Shown here: positions 24,377 to 36,200 of the stretch, piece after piece
How positions within the stretch are numbered: position 1 is the stretch's first letter
How the letters are laid out: every line of letters begins with the position of its first letter
Source: Rhineura floridana
Lineage: Eukaryota; Chordata; Lepidosauria; Squamata; Rhineuridae
Direction of reading: 5' to 3'
NCBI RefSeq assembly: GCF_030035675.1
Contig: NC_084481.1
Location: 230,918,927-230,982,926 of the forward strand
DNA: 64,000 nt
Made by a program: the position numbers and the translations under genes
Notes under the pieces: model-generated
Told to the model about the DNA's origin: nothing
The model's input: only the letters and a program-made list of their open reading frames with translations
The model's database searches: none

Positions 24377-25007
24377 TAACCTCTTATGTCACCCTTAATT
24401 GCTTGCTTTCTGAAAAAAAGCTCCCAAAACATTTAAACCTGTTCTCATAGGAGCGAACTGTGTTCCAGCTCCCAGTTAAAAGAAAATCTGGCAATAGTTA
24501 GCCTCAGTAGTTCTGGCTTGCAGAGGTTCAGGTCTGACTTTTTGAATTGTGAGATATGTTCATATTGTTGGTTTTATGCCCTAGGTGGCAGTGTCCAGTA
24601 GGACTGCACAAGATTATCTGTCCACTGAGATCCATGCTAAATACGCAACTACACAGGGCAAACATTCATGACCCAACAAACACACTTCCTCATGGACAAG
24701 CAATTTCCAAGTCTGTTCTAACTATTTGGCTCCTCAGTGAGAAATGGTGGGGATTGTAGTTCGATAAAGGAGCTCATTAAACTACAGTTCCCCTCCTGCA
24801 TTGGGGTAAATCATGCCTTTTGAAGCCAGTTTAGCTTTGGAGCATTTATATGATTGAAGTCCTGGTTGCACACAATCAAATGGAAGTCAGGCACATGCAT
24901 GAGGGCCAACACAGAGTTGCTTGGAAAAGCCTATTACATTTTCCTGCTCACTCTTAACAGTTCTCCAGAACAGTCAGGGGAAATCTCTCAGATGCTTAGG
25001 GTTTCTT
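24377..25007. other. intergenic stretch with a half-MITE
   Basis: GGATTGTAGTTC ... AACTACAGTTCCCCTCC at ~24750-24800 is an inverted pair of the kind found in the MITE at 57085. Otherwise nothing recognised. Confidence 0.4.
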
Positions 25008-25025
25008 AGAAAGATCACCTGATTC
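25008..25025. repeat. 18-bp target-site duplication, left
   Basis: AGAAAGATCACCTGATTC, identical to 27020-27037, flanking the ORF1-only L1. Confidence 0.9.
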
Positions 25026-27019
25026 ACTTCCGGGAAGGGTGACTTAGCCTGTGCCTGCTTTTGAGACGGGCTCCTGCCTCAAAAGAAGCTTATTCAGATA
25101 TATCAGTCAGTTTTTTCTTTTTTTTTTGACTGATTAAACTTCTCCCGGGTAGGGAGAAACGAAGAGATTAACCTCAAAGCCTATTTTTGTTGGGACGACC
25201 AGATCTCATTAATTTATGGGACGAGGTCCAGCCGACGAAGGTGGGACGGATTTTTAACAGCAAGCTCTATCTGATAAAGCGAACGTTCACCTTATCTTCT
25301 AAGAGAGAACGCACTAACAGGCAAGCACCCTTCTTTCTATATTTTTCTTTTACTTGACTTAAATTGTTGCTGTTTAAAAGAGATTTGCCAGATTGATCGG
25401 TTTTTGACATCTCACTGGGGAGCCGTAACTTCTCTCTGCTACGCACTAATTAATAGCTTATCTCTGTTTTTGTTGCAAAAAGCTGTCCTGGATTTGCATT
25501 CTAAAGATACACACAGAAGAGGGATTTCTATTCCAGATTTTTATTTTGAAAAATATTATACTGTTTTGAGACTACTCTCTTTTTGGTCTATTTTATTTTG
25601 ACGAATCTGTTTCTTGACGATTGCCATTAATTGCTTCGATCCTGGGAACTGCATTTTGTTTACTTAACTATTGGAGAGATAAGGCTGTCTGCTCTGTTTA
25701 TACTGTGATGTCACCAAGTTTGGAGTATTAACCCAATTGTTGCTGAAATAAGAAGTGGTTTTCCTATATTTTTCTTTTAAAATGGCAATTAAGAAAGTGG
25801 CTGAGAATCTGGAAATAACTATGTTTCAGAGAATAATGAATGAGATTGAGATAACGAAAATTGAATTGAGTAAAATGAAGCAGGAGATTAAAGATATAAG
25901 GGTCCCTGTGAGAGAGGTGACCCTGGAAGGGGTCCCTGTGAGAGAGGAGACCCCGGAGATTGGAATAGGGGTCCCTGTGAGAGAGGAGACCCTGGAGACT
26001 GGAATAGGGGTCCCTGTGAGAGAGGAGATCCCGGAGATTGGAACAAACGTGGAACAGGAACAAGATTTGGAGTCTATGGACTTTAGAAATAAAATCTATT
26101 GTTTGGAACTCAATGTTATCTCTGAAGAAATTAATGAAGATTCTAGAGATAAAGTTATCAATGGCATGGATTATCTTCTGGACTGGAATGATGTGATGGA
26201 GCCCAATATAGAGAAAATCTATGGAATTAACTGCAGCCATGTGACAATGGAAAAACTTTCAAGAGATGACCCAGTGTATTTTGAAAAAAAGAACAGAGAT
26301 ATGATTTTACAGCAGTATTTCAGCAACTTATTCAGAATGGATGGCAAGAAAATATTTGGGATAGAGGTAATTCCCATCAGACTCTTATTATATGACTATG
26401 GCTTTGACAGCAAGATTATTATGGAATACTGATAATGGAAGATTGGATATTGAAATTACTGGACTTAACAAGACTACTGAAGATGGAAGATGGAAAATGG
26501 AACTAATAGAGATAATAGAACAATGGCTACTGAAATTACTGAACCTAACAGATTCTGATGTGATGGATTAATTGAAATGTTTATTTTGACTATGGTTATG
26601 ACAATAAGATTATCATAATTAGTAATGAGATGGATTAATCGATATGCTTATCTGGAAAAAAAAAATTGATAGATATATTTCTTAAAGAATTGAAACCTCT
26701 CTTTGACTTTTTGTGGAAAGAATAAAGTAATGTTTATGAGATTTGATGATTAAGTAAGATAACTACTGGAGGAAAGTGATTTTATAATATGACTTAAGAG
26801 ACAGGATTGCTATATATTATAGACTTATAACTGATTTGATCTTTGACAAATGGGAAGTCAATATTTTACTCTTTATTTTTTATTTTTGTTTTTTTTTTTC
26901 TTCTTTTCTTTTTTTCTTTTTGTTTAACTATTTTTGATTTTGTTTTTTGTCTTTGAATGTTTTATGATTTTGTCTTGTATGTTTTATGAAAATCTGAATA
27001 AAAATTATTGAAAAAAAAA
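25026..27019 (+). mobile_element. ORF1-only L1-derived element (half-L1 type), complete ends
   Basis: A 2.0 kb element bounded by an 18-bp perfect target duplication. It has an L1-type 5' UTR (homologous to the 5' end of the L1 at 6770), one L1 ORF1 (25782-26432), an AT-rich region, and an L1 3' end. That end has a T-rich tract at 26889-26935, then AATCTGAATAAAAATTATTG and poly(A). There is no ORF2 sequence. The organisation parallels mammalian HAL1 elements; movement must have used another L1's ORF2 protein. Confidence 0.88.
25782..26432 (+). CDS. L1 ORF1-like protein, C-terminally shortened, with VPVREE repeats
   Basis: A 216-residue open frame, starting MAIKKVAENLEITMFQRIMN. Residues 1-40 resemble the L1 ORF1p coiled-coil start. 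Residues ~45-95 hold four in-frame repeats built on VPVREE(T/V/I)xE. Residues ~100-205 align to the RRM-like region of the ORF1p at 5002-5970 (RNKIYCLELNVISEE against RDKEYCLRFRAIPEE; DMILQQYFS against DMVLQQHFS). The similarity ends after EVIPIRLL, so most of the C-terminal domain is missing. An upstream in-frame ATG at 25755 exists, but MAIKK matches the L1 ORF1 start better. Confidence 0.8.
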   Translation: MAIKKVAENLEITMFQRIMNEIEITKIELSKMKQEIKDIRVPVREVTLEGVPVREETPEIGIGVPVREETLETGIGVPVREEIPEIGTNVEQEQDLESMDFRNKIYCLELNVISEEINEDSRDKVINGMDYLLDWNDVMEPNIEKIYGINCSHVTMEKLSRDDPVYFEKKNRDMILQQYFSNLFRMDGKKIFGIEVIPIRLLLYDYGFDSKIIMEY

Positions 27020-27037
27020 AGAAAGATCACCTGATTC
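27020..27037. repeat. 18-bp target-site duplication, right
   Basis: AGAAAGATCACCTGATTC after the poly(A) tail, identical to 25008-25025. Confidence 0.9.
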
Positions 27038-27236
27038 CCTTATCATATTAAGGAGGTGTCTTAATTTATTGCAGCTGTACTCAGTTACTTCACTACCACC
27101 AGCTGGAGTGATGATCTTTTAGTTGGGCTTCCTCTTGGAACAGCAGTTTCCAACTTCTTTCTGTGTTAATACAATTATTGAACTGAGAACAGTGTTGCTG
27201 TGTGTTCTGCAGTGTTACAGAATAGAGAAGTGAGGC

Positions 27237-27287
27237 ATGGACGGGGAATTCTCACTGGAAAGCTACCTGGACCAGTGTACGAGCCAG
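27237..27287 (+). CDS. TBPL2: TBPL2 coding exon 1
   Basis: Only 17 codons, [17 protein letters not shown], ending at a GTAAAA donor in phase 0. G at -3 and +4 gives a good start context; an in-frame TGA lies at 27231-27233. Too short to show as a long reading frame, recognised by homology to human TBPL2. Confidence 0.9.
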
Positions 27288-30200
27288 GTAAAATCAAAGA
27301 TACTGGGCTTCATCAATTTTAAAAGGGCAACTGGTTTTCTATCTCTAGTTTTGCCAAAAAGAAAAAAAAATAGTATGTAGAGTGGTGTAGTGGTTAGAGT
27401 GTTGGACTAGGACCTGGGAGACCAGGGTTTGAATCCCCACACAGCCATGAAGCTCACTGGGTGACCTCAGGCCAGTCACTGTCTCTCAGCCTCAGAGGAA
27501 GGCAATGGTAAACCACTTCTGAATACTGCTTACCATGAAAACCATATTCATAGGGTAGCCATAAGCTGGAATCAACTTGAAGGCAGTCCATTTTATTTTT
27601 TCATTTATTTTTTCTGCTGCCCTTAGGGATACGATGGCTAGCCGGATGACAATGAAGCTGACTGGATCCAGGACAGTCAAAAGAAAGTTTTGCTTCACAT
27701 AGTTCATAATTAAATTATGGAACTTCCTCCTAGAAGATGTGGTGACGGACACCAATTTGGAGAGCTTTAAAAGAGGTTTAGACAAATTCAAAGAGGATAA
27801 GGCTATCAATGGCTAATAGCCACAGTGTTTTCCCTCCCCTGTCAGAGGCAGTATGCTTCTGAATACCAGTTGCTGGAAACTGCAGGAGAGAAGAGTGCTC
27901 TTTGCACTCGGGTCCTGCTTTCAAAGTTCCCATGAGCATCTGGCTGGCCACTGTGAGAACAGGATGCTGGACTAGATGGGCTGCAGTTCTGATGTAACAG
28001 CGCTCTTCTGATGTTCATAGCTGCTCCTTACTGTGCAATGCACGTTTCACTGCTAGAACAAGTTGAGCAAATAATCTTATTTCCATGTTTACTTAGTTTG
28101 ATTCTGGCCATATTATTTCTGTAATTCTTATGATTATATTGCTTAGCATTTATGAACATAGGAAGTGCCTTGTACTCCATCAGAACCCTAGCACAGTGGT
28201 GTCAGCCCAATAGTGTCAACCCTGGCTGGCATCAACTTTTCCAGGGTTTCAGGCAGGAATCTTGAACCTGGAACTTTTTGCATTCAAAATGTGTGCTCTA
28301 CAACTGAGCCATGGGCCTGCCTCAAAAGCATTTATAGAGTGCTGTCCCAAACTGCAGATAGTGGGCTGAAGCTGAGCAGATTGTCTAAGACTGTCTTGAA
28401 TCAACAGCCACAGGTGAGATTTGAACTGGTGGCTTCCTGATCCACAGCTCCAGTGTTAAAACTGCACAAGCTTCCATTGATATTTCTTATTGTTACAAAC
28501 TCGTTAACAATTTTGAATTAACTTGTGTCCATTAGCCTCTGAGATAAATCATTGGTGTTTCCATTATATATTTTCATTAATAAATATAGATAAGCAAGGT
28601 GGTGACTTAACCTCAGATACCCATATTGAAAGCAGGTTTAGACTTGGTGTTCTCAGTGCAATCCTAACCAAGTTTACTCTGAAGTAAATCCAGCTCTATT
28701 CAGTGGTACAACTTAACATTGTAGCTATGGTTGCAAAAGGACAATTTGAAAGGGTGAAAACAGTGCCTGCTAAAAAGAATAAGCAGAATTATTTATTTAT
28801 TAAATTTATAACCCGACCTTCCTCCCAAAGGAGTCTAAGGTGGCAAGCAACAAGCAATAAAGCCTCTTAAACAGCTCTTTCTAAAAATATATATATTAAA
28901 ACAGTTAATTAAAAAAAATCTTAAACAATTCCAGTATAGATGCAGACTGGTATAAGGTCTCTACTTAAAAGGCTTGTTGAAAAAGGAAAGTCTTCAGTAG
29001 GTGCCGAAATGTCAACAGAGATGCCTGTTTTATATTTAAGGGGAGGAAATTCCAAAGGGCAGGTGCCACAATACTAAAAGCCAAATTCCTATATTGCACA
29101 GGATGGGCTTCTTGATAAGATGGTCCACATCAATTGAGCCTCTCCATGGAGCTCCTTCCTTTTGTCTCTTAACTGTGCATGAACATCATCCATACTGAGC
29201 TTCTATGACTGCCTCATTCTGCTGACGTTACAATCAAAACAAAGCCTTGCAGTTTTCTTTGTTGTTCCGCTGTTTTATAATATCCAGCCTGCACAACTTG
29301 TGGTGCACCAGCCATTTATTCTGGCCTGCCAAGAACTTTAAAAAGTCATTGTTGCAAGTAACAAATGCAGAAGGACTATTAAGCTAATGGTGGGGCCACC
29401 AGCACAGGGTGGAGAGCTGCAGTCAACTTGGTAGGTCACTGGTTGTGTGCCTTGTTTAATATTGCACCACCACCCATTAACCTCTGGAATGGGATATGCA
29501 TCCACATAGGTAAAGAAAATGCCAAGATAACATGCATTGCTAATGTCATAGGCACGTAGCTGTACTCTGTCAGCATGGCTTCCATAGGGTGTCATTTTCA
29601 GATGGGATTCAATCACATAATGGCAAATTCAGGTTGTGCAATTATAGTTGATTGGGAGGTCTTGTGAAACAAACCCACTTCCCCAAAAGATTGGGCATTT
29701 TGCAACAAGGAAAATGATGGGAGAAAAGCACTGGGAAGGTGTGGGGTAACACTTGCTTTGATGCAACACCACCTAACCTCCGCACAAACCAATCAGAATA
29801 AATGCTCAATAAACAGCTCACCTGGAAGCCTTTTCACGATGCAGCAGTTGTACATTTATCGTACAATAAATGAGGCCCTGTGAGGAAGTCATGGGCTTGC
29901 ATAGAGTGTGCTGGTGCAGAGAACTGGGCATAGTATTTTGGGGTTCTATAACCACAAAGGTGCGATGAATGATTTTTCTTTCCTACATGGTTCAAGGATG
30001 ACCTGCCGTCAACCAGCCCCCCAGTCTATGCTCCCATGAGCCCCTTTGTGACAGACCTGCCTCTCTCCTCATCCCTGGGTACACCGTTTAGTTCCCCGCC
30101 TGACCGGAACAAAGACTTCTCAGTGGACCTCAGTTTCCTGCCTGACTACTTTGGCCAGGATCACAAAGATGAAGGTGACAGCATGTTGGGAGGAGATCAA

Positions 30201-33200
30201 CGCAGCCCTCAACTGGGAACACAGGACAGCGGCATCTTCTTGGACGACAGTGACTTGTCCCAAAATAGGGATGAAAATGGAACTCAGCCGTTGTTGGATG
30301 GGTCTGGACCCCGTCTTCCCATGACTCCGATGACCCCGATGACCCCCACTTCCGAAGGTTCCTCTGGCATTGTTCCACAGTTACAGTAGGTCAACCCAAA
30401 GGTTGAGGGTTCCAGCATGTTTGAATGCCCAGTCAAAAGCCTGTTTCCGTAGGACTTTTTCCTGAGCGCTCGCTTATGGGTGCAGTGGAGTTTTTGCTAC
30501 TGGATTACTGGAATTGGAGGAAACAAAGCTCATGGGGAAAATATCTTTATCAGCAAGAAATCAGGGGCCAAGCTACTCACAGTGGTGGGGCTGTGTGTAA
30601 AGTCTAGATTGCTGCCAAATTAGTATTAAGTGGGCTAGGCACTCGGAGGGATGCTTTAAAAAAAACATAGCATGGATAGGGGAGTGGGGGCCCTGAATCC
30701 CACCCCCTTAAACAGTTTTGACCCATTTTTCTGCCAATAAGTGGGGGAAGCTGGTCACTAAACAAAGTGGGGCAGAGACCACCCTGTATTTTTCCCCCCT
30801 GCATCCCAAAATCCAAAGCTGTAGACCAGAGGTCCTGGGTCCACCCCACCCCCAATCCTATCCAGAAATTCCCTTGTACATGAGATCCTAAATGCGTACC
30901 GTTCCTCTTTTGTTCTCCCAGGAATATAGTGGCCACCGTAAACTTGGCTTGTAAGCTGGACCTCAAGAACATAGCCCTTCAGGCGCGCAATGCAGAATAC
31001 AACCCAAAGGTAAGCAGCAGAAAGGCTACTTGGTATCTGACTTTCTTCTGGTCCCCCTGGCCTCCAGGATTCTGGTTAGGCCCAGGTCTGCCGAACGTTT
31101 AGAGATGGAGGTGTCGCTTCAGGTTGCTGCTTTGGTCCAAAATGGACTTTCTGCAATTGGTCCTTTTTAAAACAGGCCTTGTAGTCATAGTGTGGACAGG
31201 GATGCCTTTTGCTTTAGGGTTTTGGGTTCTCCTATTGTCAGACATGCTGCTGGATACCACTGGAGGGGGCACTCGGGTCCTGCTTGTGGGGTTCCCACAG
31301 GCATCTGGTTGGTTGCTGTGAGCACGGGATGCTGGATTAGTTGGGCCACTGGGCTGATCCAGCAGGCTCTTCTTTTGTCTTATATACCCCGTTGGGCAGT
31401 GAAAAAGGCAGAAAAGAGAAAAATCAACTCATTTGAAATGTGGTGTTGGAGGAGAGTTTGCGGATACCATGGACTGCGAAAAAGACAAATAATTGGGTGT
31501 TAGAACAAATTAAACCAGAACTGTCACTAGAAGCTAAAACGATGAATCTGAGATTATCATACTTTGGACACTTAATGAGAAGACATTATTCATTAGCAAA
31601 GATAATAATGCTGGTAAAAACAGAAGGGAGTAGAAAAAGAGGAAGGCCAAACAAGAGATGGATTGATTCCATAAAGGAAGCCACAGACCTGAACTTACAA
31701 CATCTGAACAGGGTGGCTCAGGAGAGATGCTCTTGGAGGTCACTGATTCATAGGGTCGCCATAAGTTGCAATTGACTTGAAGGCACATAACAACAACAAA
31801 CCCCACTTGTTTTCAGTGCTGCTCCTTCTTTCCAGAGCTATATATTATCTCCAATATCTGAGGCAGTATACTGGTTACTAGGGAACGTGAACATGCGTGC
31901 TACTGTGGGCATGCCCTATGTGTGGGCTTTGTTATAGGCATCTGGTTGGCCAATATGGAAACAGAATGCTCAACTAGATGGGCTTTTCTAATGTGTTTAC
32001 AACACCCCTTCTGCCACCGGACGTGCCCTTATCCTCGCCGGTCACTGCTCATCAAGAGTCTGTGCGCTCTCCAGCGTGACGTTAACTTGGTGCCATTTAT
32101 GTCCTAAAGTAATGACAACAGAGGATTTATGCAACTTTACAATTGACAACGAGGACATTGAACTTGTCAAGGATTATCAATATTTTGGCACAATCATTAA
32201 CCAAAATGGAGACAAATAGGCAAGAAATCAGAAGAAGGCTAGGACTGGGGAGGGCAGCTGTGAGAGAACTAGAAAAGGTCCTCAAATGCAAAGATGTATC
32301 ACTGAACACCAAAGTCAGGATCATTCAGACCAAGGTATTCCCAATCTCTATGTATGGATGTGAAAGTTGGACAGTGAAAAAGGCAGATAAGAGAAAAATC
32401 AACGCATTTGAAATGTGGTGTTGGAGGAGAGCTTTGCAGATACCATGGACTGCAAAAAAGACAAATAGTTGGGTGTTAGAACAAATCAAACCAGAACTAT
32501 CACTAGAAGCTAAAATTATGAATCTGAGGTTAGCATACTTTGGACACATCATCAGAAGACATGATTCACTAGAAAAGACAATAATGTTGGGGAAAACAGA
32601 AGGGAGTAGAAAAAGAGGAAGGCCAAACGAGAAATGGATTGATTCCATAAGGGAAGCCACAGACTTGAACGTACAAGATCTGAACAGGGTGGTTCATGAC
32701 AGATGCTGTTGGAGGTCACTGATTCATACGGTCGCCATAAGTCATAATCGACTTGGAGGCACATAACAACAACAAAGCAGGGAGTGCATTGCCTTTTACA
32801 CAGAGGAGACTGCTGGCTCCATGTCAGTGGGGCAGTGAATCCACTCTGGGTTTTAGGGCAAACATTCAGGAGCTATGGATTCACTGCCCCACCAACATTG
32901 GAGTCAACAGTCTCCACAGCTTGTATGCTGTGAACACCGCAGAGACGTTAAGCTGTAGCTAAAGAAATTCCACCAAATCCATGCCACTGTTTCCTAGTCC
33001 CTTCTCATAGTGAACCTCACAAATGTTCACTCTCCAGACCCCTCCTCCTCTTCCCCCCTCTTTTAGGGATGGAAAGATCTGTCAATTTCGGTTCTCTCCT
33101 TTTCTCATTTTTCTAATGTTAAATTCAGTCTTCTACATTTCTGCAGCAATCTGCAAATTAAAAAAAAATCCTCATGAAAATTCTCCACCATTTTAGTGTG

Positions 33201-36200
33201 GATTTCTCCAAATAAACACATTTTTGTTTATTTATTATTTGATGTATATCCCGCCCTTCCTCCCAGCAGGAGCCCAGGGCGGCAAACAGAAATGCTAAAA
33301 ACACTTTAAAACACCATAAAAAGACCTTAAAATACATTAAAACAAAACAACGTTAAAAACATTTTTTTAAAAGCTTTAAAAACTTTTTTTTAAAAAAAGG
33401 GTTAAAAACATATTATTAAAGAAAACATATTAAAAGCAACTCTAACACAGATGCAGTTGGCAGTTGTTGGGAGTTTTGACAAAGATACAAATTTTTGCAA
33501 GCCATTTCTCATCACATTGTGCCTTTTTGCATGTTATTTTCACTCATATATTCATTTTTAGGCACATTTTCCCCTAACATACGCCTTTTTGTAAATATTG
33601 TGGAGTCAATGAACTGCATCCCAAAATTCTGATAAGTGCGAATTTTGAAGGATGGCTGTGTATCAGTTCTCGTGTTGTTTCTGAAAGTGCAAATCTTATA
33701 AATTCTGCTTGAAATGCAAACTGAATTAAAATGCTCACCCATCCCTACCTCCTTCACACTTGCATATCCATACAAATGGCCAACTTCTTCAACAAATGGT
33801 CTAGTCCTGAATCTTGCGACATTCTTAAGGGCCGTAGTTCAGTGGAAGGGCATCTGCCTCACACGTAGAAGGTCCCAGGTTCAATCCCCAATAGCATCTC
33901 CAGGCAGGGCTGGAAGAGACTCCTGCGTGAAACCCTGGAAGCTGCTGCCAGTCAGTGCAGGCAGTACTGAGCTAGATGGACCAAGGATCTGTCTAAGGTG
34001 GCTTCCTATGCTCCTATCGGATCACTGTCAGAGCTAACCTTCAAAATGCAGATTTATAGATCAAAAACAATTTTACAAAGGGACTTACAATTATTCTTAC
34101 GTAATTGCAAGAACCCTATGAGTGAAGGTAAGCTGAGGAATAAGTGGCCTGTCCAAGCCTATCCAGTGAATTTCATGGCTAAGGGCTGCTGCACATGCAA
34201 CAGTCTTCCTAAACTGGTAATTTACATGCGTAAAGAGGGAAAAGATGCTATTGGATTCGCTGGTTCATAGGGTTGCCATGAGTCGTAATCGACTTGAAGG
34301 CATATAACAACAAAAGCGGAGAAACTCGATGGCATGTGCTGTATTCATCTTACAATGCTCTCTCTTGGCAATCACTCGTGACCGAGTAAGATTGTCTTCC
34401 AAAATAAAGTCTTTAACAATGGGTCTGTCTGAATCTGTATCCACCGCTGATGTACCAGTCCATGACTAGGGGCTTGTGGATTTCACAGTCCTGCCCCTGT
34501 TGCCATTCGCCAATCGCCATGGCACTTTCGTTATGGAAGACGCCTGTGCATGAATTTGTTTTATGTGGGGAGAGCAGCGCACCATGATCAACACACAATC
34601 TTGACAGAAAAAGGCTTTGATCCAATGGCATGGATACCACGATGATTGGAAGTCTTTTATCTGCTGCAGCCTTCATCCGCCTTCACAGCCGTTGTAACAT
34701 ACACATTGTTATCCTCCGCCTGTTCTGCCATTGAGGACTTTCTTGGATCGTTCTTTGTCTGGTTCCTCCCATTTGACCTCACCGCCATGGGTGGCCCTGC
34801 TGGGAGTGCATGACTCCCGACGGCATAACTCATAGGGTTCAATGGAACACGCAAGCCGACTCACCACTCCAAGGTGACGATCCAGCGAAGGGAACTTACG
34901 ATGCATGGGTACCTTGGTACTTTGTCACTTCCAGGCTTGAGCATCATAGACATATATACAGGCATACCCTGCTTTAACATAGGCAATGGGACCGGAGCGT
35001 GTATGTAAAGTGAAAATGTACTTAAAGTGAAGCAATTATCTATGCATGTACTGCATGGCAATCGCCACTAGATGGCAGCGGCGTCATGCCATTAAGTGTC
35101 CGTTATTGTGAAGGGCGTACGTTAAAGTAGGGTACGGTGGAGTATGGAGCATGTACTTTATAGCGAGGTGACTTTAAGTGAAGCGACTTTAAGCGGGCTA
35201 TGCCTGTACGTCTGTGGGGGTTTCTCTGGTTAGTGCATGGGGGGGGTAATGTGTGTGAAGTGACCCATAGGGATATCTACCTGGGCTTCCCTCATCCGAC
35301 TGCAGCACTCAGCAGAGCTTGGAAAAGTTACTTTTTTGAACTACAACTCCCATCAGCCCAATCTGGTGGCCATGCTGGCTGAGGCTGATGGGAGTTGTAG
35401 TTCAAAAAAGTAACTTTTCCAAGCTGTGGTACTGGGCTTATACTGCAACACAACTGTGCTGTTTTTAAATGCCTGTTACAAACAGGACAAGTGTGTGCAT
35501 GTGAATGGAAGCGCATCAAGCAGCTTGTGGAAATGAAAACTACGCAAGAGAGATTTTTTTAAAAAAAAAAATTGTTTACAGTGTGCCCCAGTGATGTGTT
35601 GCTTGAATCTGGGAGGTTCATATCCCCATTCTGCTGCAAGGCTCACTTGATAGCACTGGGTAAGTCCGTATGGGGGCTGAAGGCAGCCCTCCAGGCCTCT
35701 CTGCCTGGCCCTGTTTTACAGCCTGAGTGATTTTGCCTGGCTAAAAGGTGTCCTTGAACTCTGATAACATCTCTGCCTTGTCTGGATGGGGGACAGAGAG
35801 GGGTATGTCAAAACTAGCCTACTGTATAAAACTAAAGTTTACATGAATTGCGCTGTCTGATTTTGCCTGGCGCTCCATCCAATGGCGGCATATGGCCATG
35901 GGTGTAGTCTCAGGGGGACTTAGGCAGGGTCTCAGGGGGTCTTAAACCCCTTACCTTTTGGGGCACAGGGTCCCATCAGGGTCCCTATGTCTCCAGCATC
36001 CTATGAGTAAATCAGCATGAAAGGGGAGAGTGTTAGCTACTGAGAAGAGTCTTCTAAAATGCTTCCTTGTTGTTTCCTGCTGATTGGAGCCAATCAGAGT
36101 GAAAGGAGGCGAGTCAGTCACTGGGAAAACTCTTCTCAGCAGTGAACACTCTCCTCTTTCATGCGTAGTGGCTCCTGGGGATGTCTCTTGTGAGAGAAGG

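Noticed and set aside
20372-27236. PSMA3 exons, expected next to ACTR10 from human order
   Set aside because: No proteasome alpha-subunit motif in any frame of this interval.
31124-31503. Overlapping + strand frames of 65-103 codons
   Set aside because: They run through a CR1 3' UTR and a BovB piece with no continuous homology; chance frames.
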